A stretch of DNA of 15,601 nt from CAZISM01 sp964541895 (GCA_964541895.1 CAZISM010000121.1:1-15601), one strand, 5' to 3'. Positions 1 to 6,040 are shown, counted from the stretch's first letter. A program made the numbers and translations. The notes: generated by a model from the letters alone, not told the origin.

Positions 1-837
1 CTCAACACCGGCAGCATTACTCTGATCCCCATGACCGTCATTGCCGCGCGAGCAGCGCTGAAATCAGCGGATCCGGCCGAGATCATCGGCTCCACCATTT
101 TCGCCTCTACCTGCGCCACCATCGCCGGCGTGCTGGCGGCAAAATTTTTCATCACCCTGGATGGCGGCAAAGTGGCCGTTGCCAGGCTATTAACGAATTC
201 GTGGAAGGGGTTGCTGGCCATCATCGGACTCGGCATCCTCCTTTACCTGGCTTCAATGGCAGGCGTATGGAGCCGGCTTGGACACCTGCTGCCGGACGGT
301 GCCTTCAGAGCCACGGTCCTGTTCATTTCCAAGTGGGCGATTCCGTTTTTGCTGCTGGTGATTCCGACCTACGGCTTTTATAAAAAAGTCAAAGTCTATG
401 AGGTGTTCATCGAGGGGGCCAAAGAGGGGTTTAATGTGGCGGTGCGCATCATTCCGTTTCTGGTGGCGATCCTGGCCGCCATCGGCATGTTTCGCGCTTC
501 CGGCGCCATGCACTATTTCGTGCTGGCGCTGACGCCGCTGACCAATTTCATCGGCATGCCGGCAGAAGTGCTGCCGGCGGCGCTGATGCGGCCGCTGTCC
601 GGCAGCGGCTCGCTGGGCATCATTACCGAATTGCTAAAGACGCACGGACCGGATTCGCTCATCGGCCGCATGGCGTCTACCATTTATGGCTGTTCGGAAA
701 CGACATTTTATGTGGTGGCGGTGTATTTCGGAGCTGTGCAGATTAAAAACACGAGAGCAGCGATCCCGGTTGGATTGATCGCTGATACGGCCGGGATTAT
801 TGCGACCGTACTTATTTGCCGGTATCTGTTTATGTAG
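1..837 (+). CDS. SpmA-SpmB fusion (nucleoside-recognition/Gate-domain membrane protein), 5' partial
   Basis: The reading frame is open from the first base of the window, so the N-terminus lies upstream; the ATG at 31 is internal. The first ~50 visible residues match the end of SpmA (LNTGSITLIPMTVIAARAAL). After a hydrophobic linker, the rest matches SpmB: SKWAIPFLLLVIPTYGFYKK, then VRIIPFLVAILAAIGMFRAS, LPAALMRPLSGSGSLGI and IYGCSETTFYVVAVYFGA. 278 residues are visible, with about six hydrophobic segments, which indicates an integral inner-membrane protein. In Bacillus, SpmA and SpmB are separate proteins needed for spore-core dehydration. Fused versions occur in non-sporulating Gram-negative bacteria, where the Gate domain suggests small-molecule transport; the substrate is unknown. 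Family assignment is strong, function in this organism is not established. It is transcribed away from the window edge, and a hairpin with T-rich trailer follows. Confidence 0.9.
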   Translation, partial: LNTGSITLIPMTVIAARAALKSADPAEIIGSTIFASTCATIAGVLAAKFFITLDGGKVAVARLLTNSWKGLLAIIGLGILLYLASMAGVWSRLGHLLPDGAFRATVLFISKWAIPFLLLVIPTYGFYKKVKVYEVFIEGAKEGFNVAVRIIPFLVAILAAIGMFRASGAMHYFVLALTPLTNFIGMPAEVLPAALMRPLSGSGSLGIITELLKTHGPDSLIGRMASTIYGCSETTFYVVAVYFGAVQIKNTRAAIPVGLIADTAGIIATVLICRYLFM

Positions 838-893
838 AACGAGGCACCTTGCGACAAGTTATTTTTCTTGCCGCATTACTCTTGACTGTTTCG

Positions 894-933
894 TCCTGTC
901 GCTACGCGACGAGGATTCTTAGTTTTATCTTTT
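894..933 (+). terminator. Possible terminator after the SpmA-SpmB gene
   Basis: A hairpin (arms about 894-902 and 906-915, loop TAC, one bulged base) forms around GTCGCTACGCGAC. It is followed by a T-rich but interrupted stretch up to 933. It lies about 57 nt after the SpmA-SpmB stop codon. The T tract is not continuous and the same palindrome recurs at 966-978 without one, so it may be just a dispersed palindrome. Confidence 0.3.
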
Positions 934-979
934 CCAGGCGTTAAAACGCCTGGCTACCTTCAATGGTCGCTACGCGACC
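898..979. repeat. Cluster of short palindromes, two copies of GTCGCTACGCGAC
   Basis: The 13-base palindrome GTCGCTACGCGAC occurs at 898-910 and again at 966-978. The second copy extends by one base pair on each side to a 6-bp stem with loop TAC (965-979). Between them, 934-953 reads CCAGGCGTTAAAACGCCTGG, a perfect 9-bp inverted repeat. The spacer (838-1040) shows no coding signal. Three hairpins in about 80 bases suggest a dispersed REP-like intergenic element rather than one regulatory site. Confidence 0.6.
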
Positions 980-1015
980 GTGGCCAAGGCATGCAACTCT
1001 ATTCAAGTCGCTGCA

Positions 1016-1033
1016 TGTTATATAATATAAAGG
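1016..1033 (+). promoter_or_regulatory. Possible -10 region and ribosome binding site for the alcohol dehydrogenase
   Basis: A perfect TATAAT lies at 1021-1026, overlapped by an extended-type TGTTATATA at 1016-1024. AAAGG at 1029-1033 is a Shine-Dalgarno-like match 7 nt before the ATG at 1041. No convincing -35 box is visible. If the TATAAT is the real -10, transcription would start near 1033 and the AAAGG would not be in the mRNA, so the two signals compete. Confidence 0.35.
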
Positions 1034-1040
1034 TATGCCC

Positions 1041-2048
1041 ATGCGTGCCATGGTGTTTCATCAAGCGGGTCAGCCGCTGCAATTGGAAGAGCGGCCAGTG
1101 CCACAACCGGGAAACGAGCAGATTCTGCTGCGCGTGCTCGCCTGCGGCGTGTGCCGGACCGATCTGCATATTGTGGACGGCGAGCTGGCCGCACCACAAT
1201 TGCCGCTCATACCCGGACATGAAATCGTCGGCTCAGTGGTGCAGTACGGCAGCAGGGTTACAGGCGTCCGCCAAGGCGATCTGATGGGCGTTCCCTGGCT
1301 GGGCTATACCTGCGGCAGCTGTCGATTCTGCCGCAAGGGACTGGAAAATCTCTGCGAAAACGGCGGCTACACCGGCTATACCATGGACGGCGGTTATGCC
1401 GACTATACCGTCGCCGATCAGCGCTACTGCTTTCCCATTGCAGCGCCGGCCAACGCTGCCGCCACGGCGCCGCTGTTATGCGCCGGCTTGATCGGCTATC
1501 GCTCCTATCGCATGATCAACGACGCGGCCGAACACATCGGCCTCTATGGCTTTGGCGCTGCCGCTCACATCCTCGCCCAGGTGGCGGTGCAGCAGGGCAA
1601 AAAAATCTATGCTTTCACCCGGCCGGGCGATGTCGACTCGCAGCAACTGGCGCGACAACTGGGCGCGGTCTGGAGCGGCGATTCCACCTCCCTGCCGCCG
1701 CTCAAGCTGGATGCGGCCATCATCTTTGCGCCGGTGGGCAGCCTGCTGCCGGCGGCACTGGCCGCCACCGATGCCGGCGGCATCGTCGTCTGCGGCGGCA
1801 TCCACATGAGCGATATTCCGGGCTTTCCCTATCATTTGCTCTGGCAAGAACGAACCATTAAATCGGTCGCCAACCTCACCCGCCAGGACGGCATAGAATT
1901 TCTCCAGCTTATGACCCGGATTCCAATACAGACAACGGTTCAAACCTATTCTCTGGAACAGGCGAACGAAGCGCTGGACCATTTACGATCCGGTCAGATA
2001 CGCGGGGCAGCTGTTTTGGTCATGGAGAATTGGGTCGGGGGGATTTGA
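1041..2048 (+). CDS. Zinc-dependent alcohol dehydrogenase (MDR superfamily)
   Basis: 335-residue medium-chain dehydrogenase/reductase. Numbering is from the ATG at 1041, preferred over the one at 1035 because AAAGG lies 7 nt upstream and MRAMVFH is a typical family beginning. Predicted catalytic-zinc ligands are Cys38, His60-Glu61 (IPGHEIVG) and Cys147. The structural-zinc lobe has Cys91, Cys94, Cys97 and Cys105 (TCGSCRFCRKGLENLC). The Rossmann nucleotide-binding loop near residues 167-175 reads GLYGFGAAA, an Ala replacing the third Gly of the usual GxGxxG. The family oxidises primary or secondary alcohols, or reduces aldehydes, with NAD(P)H in the cytosol; substrate cannot be read from sequence. 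It resembles the AdhA/CAD2-like subgroup. It stands alone and ends 6 bp from the convergent panC stop. Confidence 0.92.
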   Translation: MRAMVFHQAGQPLQLEERPVPQPGNEQILLRVLACGVCRTDLHIVDGELAAPQLPLIPGHEIVGSVVQYGSRVTGVRQGDLMGVPWLGYTCGSCRFCRKGLENLCENGGYTGYTMDGGYADYTVADQRYCFPIAAPANAAATAPLLCAGLIGYRSYRMINDAAEHIGLYGFGAAAHILAQVAVQQGKKIYAFTRPGDVDSQQLARQLGAVWSGDSTSLPPLKLDAAIIFAPVGSLLPAALAATDAGGIVVCGGIHMSDIPGFPYHLLWQERTIKSVANLTRQDGIEFLQLMTRIPIQTTVQTYSLEQANEALDHLRSGQIRGAAVLVMENWVGGI

Positions 2049-2054
2049 ACAGCG

Positions 2055-2900
2055 TTACAGTCTGATCAGCAGATTATCGGTGAGACGGGTTTGGCCGATG
2101 TATACCGCCAGGGCCACCAGCACATCTTCGGTTATTTCGCTTTGCGATACCAGCGTTTCCGGATGGACAAAATCGATATATTCGACACGGCTGTGTTCAA
2201 CCGCATCGATCATTTTTTCCATCGCCTGCACGATCTCCTGCGCACGCCGCTCGCCGTTGTGGATCATGTACTCTGCCAATTTCAGACTCTGATAAAGAAT
2301 CAGGGCCTCGGCATGCTCTTCCGGAGAGAGGAACTGATTGGACGAACTCATGGCCAGGCCGTTCTCTTCGCGGACAATGGGTCCCACATCGATGGCCACA
2401 GGAAAATTCAAGTCTTCCACCATGCGCTTGACCACCGAGGTCTGCTGATAGTGCTTGGCGCCAAATAGAGCTACATCGGGCTGAATGATATTGAACAGTT
2501 TGGCAATGACCGTGGTCACGCCCTGAAAATGGTTCGGACGGAATTTGCCACACAATCCTTCTGAAAGCTTGCCTACGGCTACGTGCGACATAAATCCATC
2601 GGGATACATATCCGCTTCGCTGGGTACGAACAGCACGTCGGCGCCGGCGCTGATCGCCATCTCTTCATCCCGTTTCAGGTCACGGGGGTGCTGTTTGAAC
2701 TCTTGTTCCGAATCGAACTGAATGGGATTGACAAAGATGCTGATAATCACCACGTCTGTGTTCAACCGGGCCCGGCGCACAAGGGAGAGATGACCTTCGT
2801 GCAGATACCCCATAGTGGGCACCAGGGCGATACGCTTGTTTTCCAGACGCCACTGCCACGTCTGTTTTTGCATATCGATGAGTTGAGTGATGACTTTCAC
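2055..2900 (-). CDS. panC: Pantothenate synthetase (pantoate-beta-alanine ligase)
   Basis: 281 residues, normal family length. PanC condenses pantoate with beta-alanine using ATP, the last step of vitamin B5 synthesis, in the cytosol. Visible motifs are PTMGYLHEGHLSL (residues 28-40, HIGH-type nucleotide-binding motif), IFVNPIQF (55-62), LCGKFRPNHFQGV (116-128), FGAKHYQQTSV (146-156) and GLAMSSSNQFL (181-191). The start is GTG at 2900, supported by AAGGA 7 nt upstream. Three normally conserved positions differ. RPGHF reads RPNHF (Asn123), the Lys-Asp pair of FGxKDxQQ reads Lys-His (His150), and SSRN reads SSSN (Ser187). The frame and all other motifs are intact, so this looks like a divergent enzyme rather than a pseudogene. 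No panB or panD is nearby. Confidence 0.95.
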   Translation of the reverse strand: MKVITQLIDMQKQTWQWRLENKRIALVPTMGYLHEGHLSLVRRARLNTDVVIISIFVNPIQFDSEQEFKQHPRDLKRDEEMAISAGADVLFVPSEADMYPDGFMSHVAVGKLSEGLCGKFRPNHFQGVTTVIAKLFNIIQPDVALFGAKHYQQTSVVKRMVEDLNFPVAIDVGPIVREENGLAMSSSNQFLSPEEHAEALILYQSLKLAEYMIHNGERRAQEIVQAMEKMIDAVEHSRVEYIDFVHPETLVSQSEITEDVLVALAVYIGQTRLTDNLLIRL

Positions 2901-2907
2901 AACGCGG

Positions 2908-2912
2908 TCCTT
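2908..2912 (-). promoter_or_regulatory. Ribosome binding site supporting the GTG start of panC
   Basis: On the minus strand AAGGA sits 7 nt before GTGAAAGTC. This decides for the GTG start, which also gives the normal PanC N-terminus. Confidence 0.6.
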
Positions 2913-2968
2913 GATGGTGTGGGAAACTCTTATGTAAAAATCAGTGAGAGCTAGTTCTGTTCCTTGTT

Positions 2969-3140
2969 GCCGGAGATGGCTTCACTCCATTCAGGCAAAC
3001 TGCCNNNNNNNNNNNNNNNNNNNNNNNNNNNNNNNNNNNNNNNNNNNNNNNNNNNNNNNNNNNNNNNNNNNNNNNNNNNNNNNNNNNNNNNNNNNNNNNN
3101 NNNNGCCGGAGATGGCTTCACTCCATTCAGGCAAACTGCC
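2969..3140. repeat. 36-bp direct repeat flanking an assembly gap
   Basis: The 36 bases at 2969-3004 recur identically at 3105-3140 (starting GCCGGAGATGGCTTCACTCC), directly on both sides of the N run. Read on to about 3180, the right copy ends in CGTTCGCAATGACAGGGAGA. The GGAGATxGCTTC start and CGCAATGACA end resemble a dispersed intergenic repeat common in many bacterial genomes (recalled, not searched). The simplest explanation of two identical copies at contig ends is overlapping contigs that the scaffolder did not merge. Confidence 0.8.
3005..3104. other. Assembly gap of exactly 100 Ns
   Basis: 100 consecutive Ns, a conventional placeholder for a gap of unknown length. The true length could be zero or negative, given the identical 36-bp flanks. 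Apparent reading frames across it have no meaning. Confidence 0.98.
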
Positions 3141-3193
3141 TTTTGCAGCGGCCGTTCCTCCGTTCGCAATGACAGGGAGAGTGGCGGCGGCCC

Positions 3194-4114
3194 CTAAAAC
3201 GAACTGGAAATGGAAAATCGATTGAGCGAACCGATTTCGCCCATGGACGAAAAAGCGTAATCCAGCTGCACCGTGCGCCACAGGAAACCCAGGCCGAGAG
3301 ATGCGCCGGCAAAACGATCCTTGTTGCCGCCCACCTGCAGGTCCTGCCCGATATTGTCATAGCCCAGGCGGAGAAACGCCTGCGGCGTCAGCGTAAATTC
3401 ACCGCCGAGCACCCCATGCCATTGTTCATTGCGGTACTGATAACCAACCAGGCTCAACAACAGCGGCAGGTGCTCCAGCCGCTTGGACAAGCCGACGCGA
3501 AGACACATGGGCAGGTCGTCCTTGGTGTTGATGAACGCGGATACCGCTTGTCCGGCATTGAACACGCCCACCGCCAGGGTCAGCATGGGCTTGGGAAACA
3601 CATACATGGCGCCCGCATCCACGGCCACGGCATCGGCAGCATAGGTATCGATGGTAGCCCGGATATACTTGGCAGAGACGCCGAGACTCAGATTGGCCAG
3701 CGGCTGCAGCGCATAGACGGCCGCCAGACAGATGCTGTTGGCGGAGAAATTGCCCAGCACATCGCCGTTCTGATCGGTCTTTTTAAAATTGCCATAATCC
3801 ATATAGGTCAGTCCGACACCCAGATGGCCCGGGCCCAGATGCGGCTGGACAAAACCGATAAATCCATAATTGAAATCAAGCACATGCTTCAGATAGGTAA
3901 AGCTGGCCGACCGCGTCGGCACCGTAGCTACAGCCCCTGGATTATAATAGATGGCATTGACATCATTGCCGACGGCCAAAAACGCACCACCCATGCCCGC
4001 CGCACGTCCGCCCACCTGCGTCTTTAAAAACTGAAAACCGGTTGTGCCCGGCGAATCAGCCGCCTGCACAGCCAGCGCCAGCAGCAGAAAAAGGATTATA
4101 CTATTTCGTTTCAT
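3194..4114 (-). CDS. PorV/PorQ-family outer-membrane beta-barrel protein
   Basis: 306 residues. The ATG at 4114 is chosen because it gives a signal peptide (MKRNSIILFLLLALAVQA, cleavage near residue 18-19); longer versions run into the tRNA gene. After the signal comes the family hallmark, TGFQFLKTQVGGRAAGMGGA followed by AVGNDVNAIYYNPGAVA (about residues 24-61). The remainder is alternating amphipathic strands with aromatic girdles, and the last residue is Phe (SISSSF), typical of outer-membrane barrels. PorV in Bacteroidota is the T9SS shuttle that binds substrate sorting domains at the outer membrane. Many paralogues in FCB genomes have no proven role, so the assignment is to family only. 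It fits the T9SS-tagged giant protein in the same window. It lies 51 nt downstream of tRNA-Thr and may be co-transcribed with it. Confidence 0.82.
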   Translation of the reverse strand: MKRNSIILFLLLALAVQAADSPGTTGFQFLKTQVGGRAAGMGGAFLAVGNDVNAIYYNPGAVATVPTRSASFTYLKHVLDFNYGFIGFVQPHLGPGHLGVGLTYMDYGNFKKTDQNGDVLGNFSANSICLAAVYALQPLANLSLGVSAKYIRATIDTYAADAVAVDAGAMYVFPKPMLTLAVGVFNAGQAVSAFINTKDDLPMCLRVGLSKRLEHLPLLLSLVGYQYRNEQWHGVLGGEFTLTPQAFLRLGYDNIGQDLQVGGNKDRFAGASLGLGFLWRTVQLDYAFSSMGEIGSLNRFSISSSF

Positions 4115-4165
4115 GCCCTGTACCTGTTTATACTCACGCCAACCCGGCAGCCCTAAAATAGTAAG

Positions 4166-4238
4166 AGCCACCTGTCGGAATCGAACCGACGACCTGCTCA
4201 TTACGAGTGAGCCGCTCTACCGACTGAGCTAAGGTGGC
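4166..4238 (-). tRNA. tRNA-Thr (anticodon CGT)
   Basis: 73-nt cloverleaf on the minus strand. The acceptor stem is GCCACCT/AGGTGGC, the D arm GCTC-AGTCGGTA-GAGC, and the anticodon arm GCTCA-CTCGTAA-TGAGC with anticodon CGT at 4205-4203. The variable loop is 5 nt and the T arm GTCGG-TTCGATT-CCGAC. The discriminator base is T and no 3' CCA is encoded, so a CCA-adding enzyme is required. It decodes ACG threonine codons. Confidence 0.96.
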
Positions 4239-4265
4239 TTGATCATTAGTGATTAATTTTTTATA

Positions 4266-4294
4266 AAGTTAGCCAATTTTTTACTAGAAATCAA
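4266..4294 (-). promoter_or_regulatory. Possible sigma70-type promoter for tRNA-Thr and the PorV-like gene
   Basis: On the minus strand TTGATT (4294-4289), a 17-nt spacer and TAACTT (4271-4266) lie in a markedly AT-rich stretch upstream of the tRNA. Transcription would begin about 20-25 nt before the tRNA 5' end. The -10 box is a weak match. The rest of the 4239-4412 spacer shows no gene. Confidence 0.35.
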
Positions 4295-4412
4295 GTAATT
4301 TTTGCTGGCGCCGGTCAATCGGTATTGAAAAACCAGCCAGGCAAACCTTTACCATTTCAGATTGGAGAGTCATTTCAATCGCACTCGCAGAGCCAATCTT
4401 CGCGAGGTTACA

Positions 4413-4754
4413 TTATTGCTCTGTCGACGGCGCCGTAGCCTGCTGCATTTGATAAAACACGGCAAAACCAATAATCACAACAAATAACCCTATAATCAAA
4501 GCGATGCCGACCGCCATACCGATACTGGCGAGCAGATCGGCTGCATTGCTGCGTTCGCTGTGCTTGTTGCGCTGCTCAAGCATGATATCATAGAGCATCT
4601 TGCCGGCAAAAATAATCAATAGCAAGATTCCTGCCATGATGCGAGGAAAGGGCACGTATTTTTCCTGAATGGTGGTCAATGGCAGTAACAGCCAGACCAC
4701 CAGGCCCCATTTGCCGATTTCCAGCGCCACCGGCTGGATTTTTTTCCAATTCAT
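4413..4754 (-). CDS. Small hypothetical membrane protein (113 aa)
   Basis: I do not recognise a named family. The 113-residue product has three hydrophobic stretches: about 14-31 (GKWGLVVWLLLPLTT), 38-57 (RIMAGILLLIIFAGKMLYDI) and 76-102 (SIGMAVGIALIIGLFVVIIG). Between the last two is a short charged, probably cytoplasmic segment (LEQRNKHSERSN). There is no cleavable signal peptide, so it is predicted to be an inner-membrane protein. The ATG at 4754 has AAGGAG about 11 nt upstream, a rather long spacing. It follows yraN by 66 bp on the same strand, with a REP-like hairpin between, and may be the last gene of an rnhB-yraN unit. No function is assigned. Confidence 0.75.
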   Translation of the reverse strand: MNWKKIQPVALEIGKWGLVVWLLLPLTTIQEKYVPFPRIMAGILLLIIFAGKMLYDIMLEQRNKHSERSNAADLLASIGMAVGIALIIGLFVVIIGFAVFYQMQQATAPSTEQ

Positions 4755-4795
4755 GTAGTGTATGGCTCCTTGCCTGGATCTTTACGAGAATATGC

Positions 4796-4828
4796 CAAAG
4801 TCGCCGCTGGGAAGCGGCTCCTACAAAG
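4796..4828 (-). repeat. REP-like palindrome overlapping the yraN stop codon
   Basis: On the minus strand GTAGGAG leads into GCCGCT-TCCC-AGCGGC (4818-4803), a perfect 6-bp stem with a 4-nt loop. The GTAG tetranucleotide just 5' of a GC-rich hairpin is the arrangement described for REP elements. CAAAG occurs as a 5-bp direct repeat on both sides (4796-4800 and 4824-4828). There is no T tract, so it is not a standard terminator. The yraN TAG stop is part of the GTAG. Confidence 0.5.
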
Positions 4829-5207
4829 ACGGATCCTCTTCCACCCAAAAGGCATCCTGGATATGGTTGATCAGCAAGCCCTCGCGGTTCATGCGTACGG
4901 TGATCACGTCAAAACGGCAATCCTGATCGATGATCTCCTTTTTGGCGCGATACATGCGCGATGCCGAGATGATCCGCTTTCGCTTCCGTTCCGTTACCCA
5001 GGTCTCCGGCTCGCCGAAGGTTTGGCTGCGACAGGTCTTGACCTCGACAAAACAGAGATAACTGCCGTCCCTGGCAATGATATCGATTTCACCACGGCCG
5101 GCGCGATAGTTTCGGTCGACGATCTCATAGCCGCGTTCAAGCAGATAATCAACCGCGGCTTGTTCGCCTTGCATGCCGACAGCTCTGGACCGGGAAGAAC
5201 GGTTCAT
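4821..5207 (-). CDS. yraN: YraN/UPF0102 family endonuclease-like protein
   Basis: 128 residues from the ATG at 5207, close to the usual family length. GTG codons at 5213 and 5219 are also possible; the latter would overlap the rnhB stop. The family has a restriction-endonuclease-like fold related to archaeal Holliday junction resolvases. Its motifs are here: GEQAAVDYLLERGY (14-27, with Glu15), RNYRAGRGEIDIIARDG (32-48, with Glu40 and Asp42) and CFVEVKTCR (52-60, with Glu55 and Lys57), giving an intact E-x-K/D-type metal site. The biological role is poorly defined; a DNA repair or recombination role is usually inferred. It starts 8 nt after the rnhB stop, the common rnhB-yraN pairing, so co-transcription is likely. 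Its stop codon sits inside a REP-like palindrome. Confidence 0.9.
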   Translation of the reverse strand: MNRSSRSRAVGMQGEQAAVDYLLERGYEIVDRNYRAGRGEIDIIARDGSYLCFVEVKTCRSQTFGEPETWVTERKRKRIISASRMYRAKKEIIDQDCRFDVITVRMNREGLLINHIQDAFWVEEDPSL

Positions 5208-5215
5208 GCGCACGC

Positions 5216-5863
5216 TCACAACTGTTTGGGATGGAACGAACGCCGGTGTATGGGACACCAGCCATGCTGCCGGATCGCCTGCAGATGGGCTTTGGTCGGA
5301 TAGCCCTTGTGCCGCGCAAAGCCGTATTGCGGATATTGATCATGGAACTCCAGCATCAATCGATCCCGCGTGACCTTGGCTATGATCGAAGCAGCGGCTA
5401 TGCTGAGCGAGCGGCTGTCACCCTTTATTAACGTAGTAACCGGGTAGAATGTTTCCGGCCGGCCCCGACCATCGATGAGCAAATGTTGTGGAGGCCGGCC
5501 AAGATTGTTCACCGCCTGCAGCATGGCGCGATAGGTGGCCTGCAGGATATTGATTTCGTCGATTTCGGCTTCAGAAACAATCCCGATGCCAACCCCGGCT
5601 GCCTGCTGCAGGATGACCTCGTACGCCTTTTCCCGCTGCGCCGCGGTCAATTTTTTAGAGTCGTTTACCCCGGAGAGGATTTCTTGTCCCCTTGGAAAGA
5701 TGATGGCGGCAGCGACCACAGGCCCGGCCAAAGGCCCACGGCCTGCTTCATCAACGCCGGCTACCCACTGCAGCCCCTGCTGCCAGAGTTGACGTTCATA
5801 GTTCAGCAGATCGCCTGCGCCCGGATTTTCAGGCGCGGTTGCCAACGCTGTTTTTTTATGCAT
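5216..5863 (-). CDS. rnhB: Ribonuclease HII
   Basis: Removes RNA from RNA-DNA hybrids and single ribonucleotides misincorporated into DNA, in the cytosol. 215 residues from the ATG at 5863; an in-frame TTG at 5872 would add three residues, and neither has a good ribosome binding site. Catalytic residues are intact: Asp38-Glu39 in GVDEAGRGPLAGPVVAAA, Asp131 in LLIDGRG and Asp149 in LIKGDS, followed by the conserved SIAAASIIAKVTRDRLM. The C-terminus contains GFARHKGYPTKAHLQAI and the HRRSF motif. The ~20-residue extension before the family core is unconserved-looking and Ala/Pro-rich. The gene leads directly into yraN. Upstream is an 89-bp inverted-repeat element that would lie in the mRNA leader or a read-through transcript. 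Confidence 0.95.
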   Translation of the reverse strand: MHKKTALATAPENPGAGDLLNYERQLWQQGLQWVAGVDEAGRGPLAGPVVAAAIIFPRGQEILSGVNDSKKLTAAQREKAYEVILQQAAGVGIGIVSEAEIDEINILQATYRAMLQAVNNLGRPPQHLLIDGRGRPETFYPVTTLIKGDSRSLSIAAASIIAKVTRDRLMLEFHDQYPQYGFARHKGYPTKAHLQAIRQHGWCPIHRRSFHPKQL

Positions 5864-5920
5864 ACGGGTCAAATCGGAGCCAGTCCTGCTTTAAATGGAC
5901 CAAATCTGTTATTGGCTGAA

Positions 5921-6009
5921 CAGCATACCTTGCGAAGATCATTTGATCAAAATATGCTGCGGATCAAATGCAGCTGAACCGGCAATGCCAACCTTCGCAA
6001 GGTACGCTG
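5921..6009. repeat. 89-bp element with 17-bp inverted ends and inner hairpins
   Basis: 5921-5937 (CAGCATACCTTGCGAAG) pairs with 5993-6009 (CTTCGCAAGGTACGCTG), 17 positions with one G-U type mismatch. Nested inside is CATTTGATC (5940-5948) with GATCAAATG (5962-5970), a 9-bp perfect stem, and a small GGC-AAT-GCC hairpin at 5981-5989. As RNA this folds as a three-way junction; as DNA it looks like a miniature inverted-repeat element. It fills most of the spacer between the PEGA/TPR gene and rnhB. No clear target-site duplication is visible. Confidence 0.6.
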
Positions 6010-6040
6010 CAACGAATCTTTACCACGCGCAGAAAAAAAA

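Noticed and set aside
2969..3140. Possible CRISPR array (36-bp repeat pair)
   Set aside because: Only two copies are seen, separated by placeholder Ns rather than a spacer, and no cas gene is in the window. An unmerged contig overlap or a dispersed repeat explains it better.
2944..3281. Reading frames crossing the N run
   Set aside because: They depend on placeholder bases and include none of the conserved features of a protein.
4115..4201. N-terminal extension of the PorV-like protein up to 4201
   Set aside because: It runs through the tRNA-Thr gene and would place 29 non-signal residues before a good signal peptide.
4353..4399. AGATTGG...CCAATCT 7-bp inverted repeat between the tRNA and the small membrane-protein gene
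   Set aside because: Short arms with a long loop and no T tract; likely chance.
5921..6009. Integron attC site
   Set aside because: The ends lack paired RYYYAAC/GTTRRRY core sites, and no integrase or gene-cassette arrangement is present.
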